NCBI GenBank assembly: GCA_006508105.1
Contig: QKPP01000059.1
Coordinates: 1 to 64,000, forward strand
Length of the DNA: 64,000 bases
From: Myxococcales bacterium FL481
GTDB taxonomy: Bacteria > Myxococcota_A > Polyangia > Nannocystales > Nannocystaceae
Reading direction: 5' to 3'
The position numbers were made by a program, and so were the translations under genes. Below are positions 45,173-55,083 of the stretch, one piece after another (the stretch's first letter is position 1; each line of letters begins with the position of its first letter). The notes below the pieces were generated by a model, which was not told where the DNA came from, did no database searches, and saw only the letters and a list, made by a program, of their open reading frames with translations.

Positions 45173-46687
45173 TCAACGCTCGTCGGCACAGCGTCGCTGC
45201 CACGCTGGACGAACGGCCCGCACGGCGAACAGATGCACCGTGACCGGGTGGGATGGTCGGACCTGGGTAAACGCAGGGTCCTCGAATCGCTGTATCGCGT
45301 CGAGCTCGAACGCGGCACGCATGGGGGCGAGGGCGTTGTCGGGGATCATCAGGTGGGTCGGCTCGGTCGCAAGCAGTTCACACATTCGGTCGGTGGGGGA
45401 GGGGGCCCGGGCGATCCGGTTGTGATTGAGTCCGATGATATCGACGACGGTCATCGAGCGCGGCGTGTGGTAGCGGGCCGCACCTGCGCCTTCGACCGCA
45501 ATGCGTGCATCGGACGGCAAGTTTTCGGCAAGGTAGTGAGCGGGCAGGGTGTGCAGCATGCGGGTGTCGAGCTCCCATCCTCTCAGCGCGCGAATCGAGG
45601 CCTGGCTCTGCCAACCCAGCATGCCGACGAGGGGCACAATGAGTCCGATCGCCAGCACTACTCGCAGTCGTACCAGGGCCAGGGCGATGGCCACACAAGG
45701 CAACGCGGAGACGATGACAAAGTAGCGTCGCTCGTAGAACTCCACCCCGGGGTGAAGCTGGCGCGACCACGCGATGGCGAGCACCGTCGCCAGCCAAGCC
45801 ACGCCGAGCCCGCTCGCGTCACGAGGGCCCGGCCGCCACCCCACCGTCAGTCCCACCGCGAACAGGATCGCGCCGGTGATCGAGACCAGCCATGGCTCCC
45901 ACACCAGCACCTCGTCGAGCACGTAGACGAGACTCGCGGGGTCGCCGAACTGACCTTTGATCGCGAGCGTATTGGGCAACCAGTATCCGCCCCCGAGCCG
46001 GTTGACGGTGGCCCACATCAACCCACCCAAGCCCAGACCGAGCACTGGCCAGCCCTCTGCCGCCGACCGCCGATGAGCCGCGCGCCACAGCGCGAACACG
46101 GCGATCGTGACGCTCGCTTCGGGTCGTGCCAACCCGGCGAGGGCCGCCAGTCCGGTTGCCGCCAGCCGTCGATTCTCGCAACAATTCACGATTGTGCCGA
46201 GGATCAACGCGGCGGTCAGGCTGACCTCCATCCCGCTGACGGACGCCGCGAGAAGGGGCGGCCACGCGGCGATCAGCGTGCCCGCCAACGCGGTGACCGA
46301 CGCCAGCGGGACCGGCCGCGCGACGCTGGCCCGCTCGGCCGCGACGACCAACGCGAGGCGAGCCCCCGTCCACGCTGTGATCGCGTGCAGCAACGCGCCG
46401 AGGAGCTGCACGCTGAGGACGGGGGCTCGGTCGATGGGCCATACAGCGAGCACCAAGACCCACAATGGGCTGGTACTGCCGAGCGCCGAATCATGGGGGT
46501 TGTAGCTAAAGCCTTCTCCGCTGCGCAGGCTCTTGGCGTAGCTGAGATGGATCCACGCGTCGTCCAGCGCAAAGTCTTGACTGCCTACACGAACGAGTAG
46601 TGCGGTTGCGAACGCGAGCAGGGCTGTCACCAACGCGACACGTTCCTCCACGATGGCGGCCACGGGACGGGGCGACGCTGCGTTCAC
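45173..46687 (-). CDS. AftB-like GT-C membrane glycosyltransferase, paralogue of the gene at 20085
   Basis: 504 residues and about ten hydrophobic helices. The catalytic loop signature DDAWIHLSYAKSLRSGEGF, then STSPLWVLVLA, closely parallels DDAAITYAYSENLATGLGL and YSNTLWMLVLA of the gene at 20085-21953. GT-C enzymes of this type add a sugar from a lipid-linked donor at the outer face of the inner membrane. GTG start at 46687. It is divergent from rpoH and convergent with the small membrane protein. Substrate unknown. Confidence 0.7.
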   Translation of the reverse strand: MNAASPRPVAAIVEERVALVTALLAFATALLVRVGSQDFALDDAWIHLSYAKSLRSGEGFSYNPHDSALGSTSPLWVLVLAVWPIDRAPVLSVQLLGALLHAITAWTGARLALVVAAERASVARPVPLASVTALAGTLIAAWPPLLAASVSGMEVSLTAALILGTIVNCCENRRLAATGLAALAGLARPEASVTIAVFALWRAAHRRSAAEGWPVLGLGLGGLMWATVNRLGGGYWLPNTLAIKGQFGDPASLVYVLDEVLVWEPWLVSITGAILFAVGLTVGWRPGPRDASGLGVAWLATVLAIAWSRQLHPGVEFYERRYFVIVSALPCVAIALALVRLRVVLAIGLIVPLVGMLGWQSQASIRALRGWELDTRMLHTLPAHYLAENLPSDARIAVEGAGAARYHTPRSMTVVDIIGLNHNRIARAPSPTDRMCELLATEPTHLMIPDNALAPMRAAFELDAIQRFEDPAFTQVRPSHPVTVHLFAVRAVRPAWQRRCADER

Positions 46688-46857
46688 GGGTTGCCTCGCG
46701 GTTGCGTGGGTCCGAAGGCGAATTGCGATGGGTCTAGATTGGGTTCCATCAAGGATGCCGGAACGAGTTTACCCACGGGGTACGACCTGCCATGCGACCA
46801 AGGGGCCCGCGGTCAATTGCGGGCGGGCGCGGACGAAAAAAAAAGGTCGATGGCCCC

Positions 46858-46886
46858 TTGCACACGCGGCGAGGGATCGGCATAAC
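46858..46886 (+). promoter_or_regulatory. Candidate promoter of the RpoH-type sigma gene
   Basis: TTGCAC at 46858-46863 and CATAAC at 46881-46886, separated by 17 bases, resemble a sigma-70 promoter (four of six matches each). They lie about 95 bases before the start codon. Confidence 0.35.
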
Positions 46887-46979
46887 CTATCTCCGCGGGG
46901 GTTGAGCTGGGGGGCTCGGCCATCGCCAACACGGATCTGCAGGGTTCTCGTGGGTGAACGACACTCACGGAGACCTTTC

Positions 46980-47846
46980 ATGTACTTCTACGACTCGAAC
47001 GCAGGCTTTCAGCGTTACCTTAAGACTATCGAGCGGTTCCCCGTACTTGAACGCGAGGGCGAGCTGGAGCTGTCTCGTCGCTATCTCGACGGCCACCGCG
47101 AGTCCGGTGACCATCTGGTCAACTGCAACCTGCGCTATGTCGTGAAAATCGCGATGGGCTATCGCGGCTACGGCTACAAACTGTCGGATCTGGTCGCCGA
47201 GGGGAACGTCGGGCTGCTCCAAGCGGTCCGTCGGTTCGAGCCGGAGAGGGGTCTGCGGTTCATGACCTACGGCTCGTACTGGATCCGCGCGCACATTTTG
47301 TCGTTCATCCTCAAGTCGTGGAGCTTGGTCGGCGTCGGCACGGGGCCGATGCAGAGCAAGTTGTTTTTCCGCCTGCATCGAGAGAAGGCCAAGCTCGCGT
47401 CCCGACTCGGTGAAGGGGTCGACACCACTGAACAGCTGGCCAAAAAGTTCGACTGCAGCGTCGAGCGGATCCGGAGCATGGAGCAGCGCATCGACGGGCG
47501 GGACGTCTCGCTTGACGCTTGCGCGTTCTCGGATAGCAGCGTCTCGTTGGTCGAGACGCTGCGCACGGACGGCGTGACGCAAGAGGAAGTCGCGGCTGGT
47601 TGCGAGGTCTCGCAGATCGTGCGTGATCGCGTGGGCGAGGCGATGACTCGGTTTGACGACCGTGAGCGGTTGATCGTCAACGAGCGGTTGCTCGGGGATG
47701 GCGAGAAGCGGACGTTGGCCGAGCTCGGCAAAGAGCTTGGTCTGTCGCGCGAGCGTGTTCGCCAGCTCGAGCAGCGCGTCAAGACCAAGCTTCGGCGCTC
47801 GCTCGCGGATCTGGCGACCGACGGCGACTACGCGGCCGCGGCGTAG
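46980..47846 (+). CDS. rpoH: RpoH-type RNA polymerase sigma factor (sigma-32 group)
   Basis: 288 residues, a group-3 sigma factor. Region 1.2/2 is YFYDSNAGFQRYL, then region 2 GNLRYVVKIAMGYRGYG and the recognition helix GLLQAVRRFEPERGLRFMTYGSYWIRAHI. The RpoH box SKLFFRLHREKAK, which lies between regions 2 and 3 in heat-shock sigmas, is intact. Region 4 ends with LSRERVRQLEQRVKTKLR. A GGAGA lies eight bases upstream of the ATG at 46980. The ORF track shows a frame extending further upstream, which I reject. It is the best match to RpoH/SigB-type factors of myxobacteria. It stands alone. Confidence 0.93.
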   Translation: MYFYDSNAGFQRYLKTIERFPVLEREGELELSRRYLDGHRESGDHLVNCNLRYVVKIAMGYRGYGYKLSDLVAEGNVGLLQAVRRFEPERGLRFMTYGSYWIRAHILSFILKSWSLVGVGTGPMQSKLFFRLHREKAKLASRLGEGVDTTEQLAKKFDCSVERIRSMEQRIDGRDVSLDACAFSDSSVSLVETLRTDGVTQEEVAAGCEVSQIVRDRVGEAMTRFDDRERLIVNERLLGDGEKRTLAELGKELGLSRERVRQLEQRVKTKLRRSLADLATDGDYAAAA

Positions 47847-48041
47847 GCGGTCACCATCGGCAACCTCCCTTGGGGTAAGTCTCCATCTCCACCCCCGGCG
47901 GCACGGCAACCGCCGGCGTCGTGCGGCTGGCTGGTAGACGTCGCGCGGAAGTCCGGTGGGCGGACCGGTGGCGGCGTTCGGCCCGGCTAGCGTTCTTCGC
48001 CTTCGCTGCGCACCCCGGCAGGCGTACGACTCTCGCAGGGG

Positions 48042-49433
48042 CTACGACGCGTAGCGATTTGACAGCGCGGCAAAGATAGCTCGCAGCCCGAACACCTCGC
48101 CGCCCGCGGGACGACCGGGTCGACTGGTGACGTTCCATCCCATTGTGTCGATGTGCAGCCAGGGCGTCTTCTCGGTGACGAAGTGCTGCAGAAACAGCGC
48201 GGCCGTGATCGCTCCGCCTTGGGAGACGCTCGAGATGTTGTTGAGGTCGGCGATTTTGCTTTCGAGGTGGCGTTTGTACGGGGTGAAGAGCGGCATCCGC
48301 CACAGCGGGTCTTGCTCGGTTCGACCCCGCGTCACGATGTCGTCGGCCCAGCCGTCGTCGCTGGAAAACAGCGCGGGCAGTTCGGTTCCTAGCGCGACGC
48401 GGGCGGCACCCGTGAGAGTCGCCGCGTCGATCAGCAGCGTTGGTTCCTCGGCACAGGCATCCGTCAACGCATCAGACAAGATCACCCGGCCCTCGGCGTC
48501 GGTGTTGCCGATTTCGACGTGGAGACCCTTGCGCGTGCGGACGACGTCGCCCGGGCGGTAGGCATCGCCAGAGACGCTGTTTTCTACGGCGGGGACTAGG
48601 ACGCGCAAACGCACCGCGAGCCCGGCGTCCATGATCATGTGGGCCAGCGCCAACACCATGGCCGCACCGCCCATATCCTTTTTCATCAGCTTCATCCCAC
48701 TGGCGCTCTTGATGTCGAGTCCGCCGGAGTCGAAGCAGACCCCCTTGCCGACGAGGGTGACTTTCGGGGCAGCTTCATCTCCCCATCGCAGCTCGATCAG
48801 CCGCGGCGCACGGGGACTTCCCTTGCCGACCGCATAGATGGCCGGGTAGTCGCGTTCGACAAGCTCCTCGCCGACGATTTGTGTGCAAGTCGCCTGGTGG
48901 ATCTCCGCGAGCTGCGTCACGCTGGTGGCGAGCTCGGCTGGGCCGAGGTCGCCGGCGGGCGTGTTGATGAGGTCGCGAGCAAGCGCGGTGGCTTCGTAGC
49001 AGCGACGGACAGCTGCCTGGTCGACCGTCGCTGGCCAGACCAATCGGGGGATCGGGTCTTCATTGGACTTGTAGCGCTCGTACTTGTAGGAGGCGAGCGC
49101 CCACGCCAGCGCGGCGTGATCGAGTTGGTCGTCGGGTAGCGCTTCTTCAATGGCGTACTGTCCCGGGGGAAGCGACGACACGGCGGCGGCGAAGTCCCAC
49201 ATGCGAAACTCGCTGCCGAGGCCCAGCACCGCCCGGGCCACGCTGCCGTCGGGTCCGGGGATCAGCGCCACGTTCCCGTGGTCGGCCGAGAAGTTGACGG
49301 CGTCCAGCCAGCGTCGGTCACCCGGAGAGAGGGACTTTTTCCAGCCCTTGTAGTCGCGGCGGGAGACCGCACGCAGCCCGATGGTGTCGTCGTCGGCCTC
49401 AGACGCGAAGCAGTTGAGTTGCGAGATCAGCAC
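48042..49433 (-). CDS. Leucyl aminopeptidase family M17
   Basis: 463 residues from GTG 49433 (an ORF start 12 codons earlier adds a basic stretch). The N-terminal macro-like domain is followed by the M17 catalytic domain: metal ligands in LVGKGVCFDSGG (Lys230 and Asp235), KLMKKDMGGAA and the signature NTDAEGR at 310-316. It removes N-terminal residues from peptides and is a two-metal enzyme, cytosolic, hexameric in relatives. It has no operon partner here. Confidence 0.95.
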   Translation of the reverse strand: MLISQLNCFASEADDDTIGLRAVSRRDYKGWKKSLSPGDRRWLDAVNFSADHGNVALIPGPDGSVARAVLGLGSEFRMWDFAAAVSSLPPGQYAIEEALPDDQLDHAALAWALASYKYERYKSNEDPIPRLVWPATVDQAAVRRCYEATALARDLINTPAGDLGPAELATSVTQLAEIHQATCTQIVGEELVERDYPAIYAVGKGSPRAPRLIELRWGDEAAPKVTLVGKGVCFDSGGLDIKSASGMKLMKKDMGGAAMVLALAHMIMDAGLAVRLRVLVPAVENSVSGDAYRPGDVVRTRKGLHVEIGNTDAEGRVILSDALTDACAEEPTLLIDAATLTGAARVALGTELPALFSSDDGWADDIVTRGRTEQDPLWRMPLFTPYKRHLESKIADLNNISSVSQGGAITAALFLQHFVTEKTPWLHIDTMGWNVTSRPGRPAGGEVFGLRAIFAALSNRYAS

Positions 49434-49536
49434 GCGACGCAGCGTAGGGGCAATCGCCAAGCGACACAAGCCACGACTGCGGCCGTGCGGCCCGACGCCG
49501 TCCTCGCGGGGAACGCCGAGCGGGCCGTCGCGTCGG

Positions 49537-50295
49537 CTATTCGAGTAGCTCGAGCATCATCGCGGTGATGTTGTCGCTTCCGCCTCGAGCGTTGGCGTGC
49601 TCGATGGCCGACAGCACGCCGGACTCGACGTCTTGGCCCATCAACGCCACGACGTCGTCGGCGTCTTCGAGGTAGCCGTGCAACCCGTCGGAACACAGCA
49701 AGAACCGATCGCCGGGACGTAGCGAGAGATTGACGATATCGACGTCGACGTACTCGCGGTGGCCGACGGCTCGGGTGATCACGTTTTTGGCTGTCGACGC
49801 TCGAGCCTGGGCCTCGGTGATCAGCCCGTGTTTGAGCTGGTAGTTCACCAGCGTGTGGTCCTCGGTCACTTGGGAGATGACGCCGTCGCGGGCCATGTAC
49901 ACCCGCGAGTCGCCCACTTGGCCCACGATGCCGGTCTCGCCCACCACCAGCATCGCGGAGGCGGTGGTGCTCATGCCCTTCTGGTCGGGGTTGAGCTCGC
50001 CCATCGAGTGGACCAGGTAGCAGGCGTTTTGGATGGCGCCGCGCAATACTCGGCCGAGCGCGACCTCGTCGGTGAGGCTCGCTGCGTTGGAGGCTCGGCG
50101 CAGTACCGGCTGCTCGCGCTTGACCCATTCCCAGATGAGGTCGGCTGTCTCGGCCGAGGCAATCTCACCTCGAGCTCGCCCACCCACGCCATCACAAACC
50201 ACAAAAAGGCCCAACTCGGGGTCGGCCAAGAAAGCGTCTTCGTTGTGCGCTCGCGACAACCCGACATCGGTATGACCAAAGTAACGCAGCCGCAT
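49537..50295 (-). CDS. PP2C-type serine/threonine phosphatase
   Basis: 252 residues. PP2C (PPM) motifs: FGHTDVGLSRAHNEDAF at the start, DGVGG, GDSRVYMA, DHTLV and the end motif GGSDNITAM, with the metal-binding Asp residues in place. It dephosphorylates Ser/Thr proteins, probably opposing Hanks-type kinases that are abundant in myxobacteria; none is in this window. ATG at 50295 begins MRLRYFGHTD; an upstream start in the same frame is six codons earlier. Confidence 0.95.
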   Translation of the reverse strand: MRLRYFGHTDVGLSRAHNEDAFLADPELGLFVVCDGVGGRARGEIASAETADLIWEWVKREQPVLRRASNAASLTDEVALGRVLRGAIQNACYLVHSMGELNPDQKGMSTTASAMLVVGETGIVGQVGDSRVYMARDGVISQVTEDHTLVNYQLKHGLITEAQARASTAKNVITRAVGHREYVDVDIVNLSLRPGDRFLLCSDGLHGYLEDADDVVALMGQDVESGVLSAIEHANARGGSDNITAMMLELLE

Positions 50296-50323
50296 CGAAA
50301 CGCAGGATACCACGCCGATCGCA

Positions 50324-51373
50324 TTACGCCGGGGCAGCGGTCACAAACGGACCGAACAGATCGGTGTGCGACGCTGTGTTCACTTGTGTCTCCGTGGGGA
50401 GGGCTCGCCCCAGGTCGAGTGCGACTGCGTGCAGCATGAGGCGAGTCGCCCCGTCGCGGTCTCCGTACCGTGGATCGCCGACAATGGGCATTCCGAGCGA
50501 CGCTGTATGGACTCTCGCTTGATGGCGGCGACCCGTGACGAGGTGTAGTTCGCACAGCAAAAACCCGGTGGGGCCGTCGGCGATCGGGGCGATGATGCTC
50601 CGGGCAGGCTGACCATCGACGCGGACCTGGACGCGGTCTCGGTTCGATCCGTGGCCGAGCGGGGCGTCGATGCTAACCGCGGTACGGGACAGTGCGGCCG
50701 GTGTACGCCACGGCACGATCGCGGCGGAGAGGGGCGTGAACGGGTCGACCGGTCGCACCCACGCCAAACCGCCGCGGTCGTGGCCGTGGGGGGGCCAGGT
50801 GGGGGGCGGGTGGCACAAGGCCAAGTAGCGCTTACGCACCCGTCCCGTCGCAAACGCGGTCCGGCCTTGCGACCAGGCCGTCGCGTGCCGGGCAAATGCG
50901 ACGACCCCGGATGTCGCCGCATCGAGCCGGTGCAAGGCCCCGCCCTCTCGTGGGTCCGGGGAGGCGGAGTGGCATTCGGGGTAGCGGCAGGCGACTCGCG
51001 TCGCCAGGCAGTCGGGGTCGCCCGGCGTGCGCCCGGTTGTGTGTAGGCCAGCCGGCTTGTCGACGTAGACGAAGTTGTCGGTGATCCGGAGCACGACGAG
51101 CCCGTCACGTGGAGCCACGAGCCCGTCACCCGGTTCTGCCGGCGCTGCGTCGAGCTCGTCGGTCAACACGAGCTCGACGTGCGCGCCGGACCGAACGCGA
51201 GTCGATGGCGGCTGCTTGACGCCGTCGATGCGCAGGTGGCCGGCGAGGGCGGCCTGTCGCACCGCCCGTCGCGACAACCCCGCGGTGTGGCGCGCGAGCA
51301 CGACGTCTGCCCGATCCCCGGCTTCGTCGTGACCGGCGACTACGTGGAAACGACGTTCGCGCGGGGGGGACAT
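50324..51373 (-). CDS. RluA-family pseudouridine synthase
   Basis: 349 residues. An N-terminal S4 RNA-binding region (LSRRAVRQAALAGHLRIDG) precedes the synthase fold. The catalytic Asp is in HRLDAATSGVV, with VDKPAGL upstream and GRRHQARVH downstream, the family's three main motifs. It converts uridine to pseudouridine in rRNA or tRNA; which site cannot be told. ATG at 51373 overlaps moeA's end by 34 bases, and moeA lies directly upstream in the same direction, so the two genes are probably co-transcribed. Confidence 0.9.
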   Translation of the reverse strand: MSPPRERRFHVVAGHDEAGDRADVVLARHTAGLSRRAVRQAALAGHLRIDGVKQPPSTRVRSGAHVELVLTDELDAAPAEPGDGLVAPRDGLVVLRITDNFVYVDKPAGLHTTGRTPGDPDCLATRVACRYPECHSASPDPREGGALHRLDAATSGVVAFARHATAWSQGRTAFATGRVRKRYLALCHPPPTWPPHGHDRGGLAWVRPVDPFTPLSAAIVPWRTPAALSRTAVSIDAPLGHGSNRDRVQVRVDGQPARSIIAPIADGPTGFLLCELHLVTGRRHQARVHTASLGMPIVGDPRYGDRDGATRLMLHAVALDLGRALPTETQVNTASHTDLFGPFVTAAPA

Positions 51374-52602
51374 AGGGCGTCGTCTAGCAGCAGCGCGTCG
51401 AATCGATCCCCGGCTCGCACCTCGCCAGTGCCCTCGGGGATAACGAGCAACGCGTTGTGTCCGGCGATCGAACGCAGCGCGCCGGAGGCTTGGTCGGGGA
51501 GGGCCTCGGCGTGCTCTCCATGGACGCGGGCGCGGACGATATGAGCCCGACGACCGCCCCCCGCCGTCGGTTGGACGAGTGTGACCAGACGACGCGGACG
51601 CTGCCAGAGGTGAGGGGCGAGCCCGAGTCGTCGTCGGATCCACGGGCGACCCAGCAGTTCGAATGCCACGTAGCTGCTGGCCGGATTGCCCGGTAGCGCG
51701 AGCACCCCGGTGGTGCCGACGAGCCCGAAGCTGGTCGGTTTGCCGGGGCGCAATCGGATCGCGTCGAACTGCGGCTGGTAGCCCAATCGCAACAGCGTGG
51801 CGAACACATGGTCGTGGTCGCCGACGGAAAGTCCTCCGGTCGTGATCAGCAGCTCGCAGTCGAGCGCACGCTCGACGGCTCGGGCGAGCTCCCCGGCGTC
51901 GTCGGTCGCGATCGACATGGTCTGGGGCGAGCCGCCGGCATCCTCCACTTGAGCGGCGAGCATCGGCGCGTTGGTGTTGATGACATCCCCGGGCATGGGT
52001 GTCTCACCAAGGGCTCGCAGCTCGTCACCGGTACTGACAATGTTGACTCGCGGACGCGGATACACCGGCGTACGGGGGTGGCCCGCGCTGGCGAGCAGTG
52101 CCGCCTCGCCGGGGCCGAGGCGGGTTCCCGACGGGAGCAGTTCCGCGTCAACGGCGACATCGCTACCGGCGGGCCGCACGAACCGGCCGCGAGGGTAGTC
52201 TGCGAGGGCGGAGGCGACGATGCGGATCTGATCCTCCGTTCGCGCGACGTCCTCTTGCGCGATGACTGTGTCCGCGCCGGGGGGAACGACGGCGCCGGTC
52301 GAGATTCGGATCGCGGTCTGAGCGGGGAGTGGGGCCAAGTACGGATGACCAGCCGCACTTTCTCCGGCGACTCGAAGGGGCATCTCGTGGTCGAGTTCGG
52401 CGCGCTGAACCGCGTAGCCGTCCATGACGCTCACCGCCGCGGTGGGGAGCGGCCATCGGGCGGTGGGCGCTTCGGCGAGTACTTGCCCCACCGCATCGAA
52501 CACGCCAGTGGGCCGGGGCGGACCGGGCCTGGCGGTGGCGAGCACGAGATCGATGGCCTCGTCAACTGAGACGGCGCGAGAAAGACTGGTGTCACGGGGC
52601 AT
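51340..52602 (-). CDS. moeA: Molybdopterin molybdenumtransferase MoeA
   Basis: 420 residues, normal length. Domain I contains SVMDGYAV and ISTGAVVPPGADTVI; the catalytic domain has VNIVSTGDEL, GGLSVGDHDHV with the conserved Gly/Asp, LRPGKPTSFG and LPGNPASSYV. It inserts molybdate into adenylylated molybdopterin. It is followed by the pseudouridine synthase with a 34-base overlap. The rest of the molybdenum cofactor pathway is not in this window. Confidence 0.96.
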   Translation of the reverse strand: MPRDTSLSRAVSVDEAIDLVLATARPGPPRPTGVFDAVGQVLAEAPTARWPLPTAAVSVMDGYAVQRAELDHEMPLRVAGESAAGHPYLAPLPAQTAIRISTGAVVPPGADTVIAQEDVARTEDQIRIVASALADYPRGRFVRPAGSDVAVDAELLPSGTRLGPGEAALLASAGHPRTPVYPRPRVNIVSTGDELRALGETPMPGDVINTNAPMLAAQVEDAGGSPQTMSIATDDAGELARAVERALDCELLITTGGLSVGDHDHVFATLLRLGYQPQFDAIRLRPGKPTSFGLVGTTGVLALPGNPASSYVAFELLGRPWIRRRLGLAPHLWQRPRRLVTLVQPTAGGGRRAHIVRARVHGEHAEALPDQASGALRSIAGHNALLVIPEGTGEVRAGDRFDALLLDDALCPPRANVVST

Positions 52603-52619
52603 GGGCGGCTCGTTGGGGA

Positions 52620-54617
52620 TCAGTCCCGGCCAGGGAGCTTCGCCGTCGTCGGCGTGGAGGCGGAGCGAGCTTGTGAGACGATCGCTCGTGGCGAGCTCAG
52701 CTCGTCGCCGCGGACCGGCGGGGCGGCGACGGTGCCGGCGAGTTTGCGCGGCTTGACGTACACCGTGATGACCTCACCGGGTTTGAGTTTGTGCCGACGG
52801 GAGAACCCGTTGATTCGAGCCAGCGAGCCGACACTGAGGCCGAACCGTTTGCCGACGCGGGCGAGCGTGCTCCCTTTGCGCGCCCGGTAGCCCCGCCGAA
52901 CCAGGCCGCGCCGGGCCAACTCGGCTTCGAGATGCGCGAGTGACCCCCTCACCACGAGCTCCACCTCGTCGACTTCGAGGGCCACAATACCGGCGGTGGC
53001 GGTCGAGAAGTCCTCGCGTACGACCACCTGCACGATCTGCCCGAGCTGGATCCGGGCTTGGGGGTCGAGATCGTTGCCGCGGATGAGATCGCTGTAGCGC
53101 ACGCCGAACGCCGCGGCGAGGTGCCGTCCGTTTGTCGCACGGGTCATGCGGAAGAACACGCGTTTGTGGCCGACCGGTACCTCAACCGGGGGCACGGCCA
53201 CGAGCGGGCGCTCGCTCTTCGTCGGCTCGGCGTCACCCCGTGGGACCAGCAGCGTCAAGCCGGGAGCCAGCTCTCCGCTGTCAAAGACTCGGTTTTCGCG
53301 ACGTACGCGACGGGCAGTGGTGCCAAACTGAGCGGCGATCGAGTCGAGGTCGTCGCCCAAACGAACCACGTAGGTTTCCATCCCGTCGTCACGCAGTTCG
53401 AGGCTGGAGCGTTGTTGTTTGAAGCGCTCGGCCACCTCCGCCGGGAGGTATCCGGTGGAGGATTGCTTCGGCGGGGTGCGGCCGCGGACGAAGTGCGCGT
53501 TGAGTTCGGCGAGCAGGTCGCCGTCGATGCCGAGCTGCTTGGCCAAGCGAGACAGACGAATGCCGCCGTCGAGTTGCACTGCCACGGGGTCCACGGCCGT
53601 GTAAGGGTCGACGTCCGCCGGCGTGAACCCGAAGGACTCGGCGTTGCGAGCGATGATCGCTGCCGCGAACACCTTGGCCGTGTAGTTGCTGGTCGCGTAC
53701 GGCAAGCCGTTTTCGATCTCGCAAAGCGCCCAGTAATCGTTGGTGTTGTTGCGTCGAATCGCCTCCGCGACGAGGCCGTAGCCCGCGTTGAAGGCGGCCA
53801 ACGCCAGCTCCCAGGTCCCGAACCGAGTGTGTAGGTCGTCGAGGTACGCGCCCGCGGCAAATGTCGATTTGATGATATCGAAACGGTCGTCGACCCAGTA
53901 GTGACTCTTGAGGCCATACACGGAGCCGGTTGGCTTCATGAACTGCCACAACCCGGCGGCCCCGACCCGGGAATGCGCGCGCGGGTCGAATCCGCTCTCG
54001 GCGAGGGCGACGAACACAAGGTCGGTGGGCACGCCGGCTTCCGCGAGAATCGGACGCAGGGTGTCTTCGTAGCGCGCTAGCCTGCGCAACCATCCGCGCA
54101 TGAGTCGGCGGCCGCGATCGTGCTCGCTGAGGTACTCGACGTACCGAACGACTCTCGCGGTCCAGCGAATCGGTAGGTCCGGCGCCGCGAGGTTCGACCA
54201 CTTCGGCGGCAACGCGCTCGGCGTCAGCTTGGGGTCATCACGTTGGCTTGGGTCGGCCGTGCGCCGTTCGAACAAGGCGAGGTCGCGCCGGAACGTCGCG
54301 TCGATCTGGTGAACGGGGCGTCGTACGTTCACATAGCGCGACGCTTGCGGGGGCCGGTGGCCGCGGACTTGCTCACTCCCGGACGCCGAGATGTCGACCG
54401 GGCCGAACGTACGCAGGTCCGCCGCCGGACGCGGTTTCGGGCCGCGGCGCCGAGACGTTGCCGCGCTTTCGTGAGCCCGGGCTTCGGCGACCACGCCGGC
54501 GGCGGCGAGCGAGCAAACACACACCAACAGCGCGCCACCGACTCGGTGACAAAGGGCCCACAATCGGGATTTGCGGGGAGATTGGCGAACTACGCGCGTC
54601 GATCGGCGCACCGGCAA
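52620..54617 (-). CDS. mltD: MltD-like membrane-bound lytic transglycosylase with three LysM-type repeats
   Basis: 665 residues. A hydrophobic signal segment (LLVCVCSLAAAGVV) follows a basic N-terminus. The SLT catalytic domain contains Glu207 in ALAESGFDP, with GAAGLWQFMKPTG and AFNAGYG motifs typical of family 1. Three LysM-like repeats lie in the C-terminal half (near METYVVRLGDDLDSIAAQF, RATNGRHLAAAFGV and YRARKGSTLARVGKRFG). MltD cleaves peptidoglycan glycan strands to 1,6-anhydro ends. Start is TTG 54617 or GTG 54611. Divergent from tatA across 40 bases, so both promoters are very close. Confidence 0.92.
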   Translation of the reverse strand: MPVRRSTRVVRQSPRKSRLWALCHRVGGALLVCVCSLAAAGVVAEARAHESAATSRRRGPKPRPAADLRTFGPVDISASGSEQVRGHRPPQASRYVNVRRPVHQIDATFRRDLALFERRTADPSQRDDPKLTPSALPPKWSNLAAPDLPIRWTARVVRYVEYLSEHDRGRRLMRGWLRRLARYEDTLRPILAEAGVPTDLVFVALAESGFDPRAHSRVGAAGLWQFMKPTGSVYGLKSHYWVDDRFDIIKSTFAAGAYLDDLHTRFGTWELALAAFNAGYGLVAEAIRRNNTNDYWALCEIENGLPYATSNYTAKVFAAAIIARNAESFGFTPADVDPYTAVDPVAVQLDGGIRLSRLAKQLGIDGDLLAELNAHFVRGRTPPKQSSTGYLPAEVAERFKQQRSSLELRDDGMETYVVRLGDDLDSIAAQFGTTARRVRRENRVFDSGELAPGLTLLVPRGDAEPTKSERPLVAVPPVEVPVGHKRVFFRMTRATNGRHLAAAFGVRYSDLIRGNDLDPQARIQLGQIVQVVVREDFSTATAGIVALEVDEVELVVRGSLAHLEAELARRGLVRRGYRARKGSTLARVGKRFGLSVGSLARINGFSRRHKLKPGEVITVYVKPRKLAGTVAAPPVRGDELSSPRAIVSQARSASTPTTAKLPGRD

Positions 54618-54657
54618 ACGCTAGCAAAGCCGCGAAAAGAGGACTACCTTGGCATCC

Positions 54658-54915
54658 ATGCTCTTGGCAGCCATGCTCGGTGGGACCGAGATCGCGATCA
54701 TCTTGCTCATCGTTATCTTGGTGTTTGGTCCGTCGAAGCTGCCCCAGCTCGGCGCCGGGGTGGGGAAGATGCTGCGTGGCTTCAAGCGCGAGGTCAAAGC
54801 GCTCGAAGACGAGAAGGCGGCCGAGGCCCAGGCCCAGGCCCAGGTCGACAAGCCGGCCGAGTCGGCGCCCGCTGGCGCTGCCCGCGAGACGATCGACGTC
54901 ACCCCCCGCGAGTAG
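54658..54915 (+). CDS. tatA: Twin-arginine translocase subunit TatA
   Basis: 85 residues. The single N-terminal helix (TEIAIILLIVILVFGPSKLPQLG) with the conserved FGPSKLP hinge is followed by an amphipathic helix (GKMLRGFKREVKALEDE) and a low-complexity tail. This is the structure of TatA/E, which forms the pore of the folded-protein exporter. tatB and tatC are not in this window. Starts at 54649 (TTG), 54658 and 54673 (ATG) are possible; 54658 is used. Confidence 0.9.
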   Translation: MLLAAMLGGTEIAIILLIVILVFGPSKLPQLGAGVGKMLRGFKREVKALEDEKAAEAQAQAQVDKPAESAPAGAARETIDVTPRE

Positions 54916-55083
54916 AGCCCTCGACGGCGAGTGCAGCTGTCTTGTCCCGCGCGACGGACCCGACGACGAAGGCCCGCCCGACGGCTGCGGTCGAGCCCCG
55001 AGGTTGCGGTTTGCTCGCACCGCCTCGATCGTCGGTTTGGCGCGACTCGCCAAGCGACGGCGAGCTCGCGCAAGGACCCCTCG

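Noticed and set aside
45233-46600. Antisense open frame opposite the AftB-like gene
   Set aside because: Polar low-complexity shadow; the minus-strand gene has helices and a family signature.
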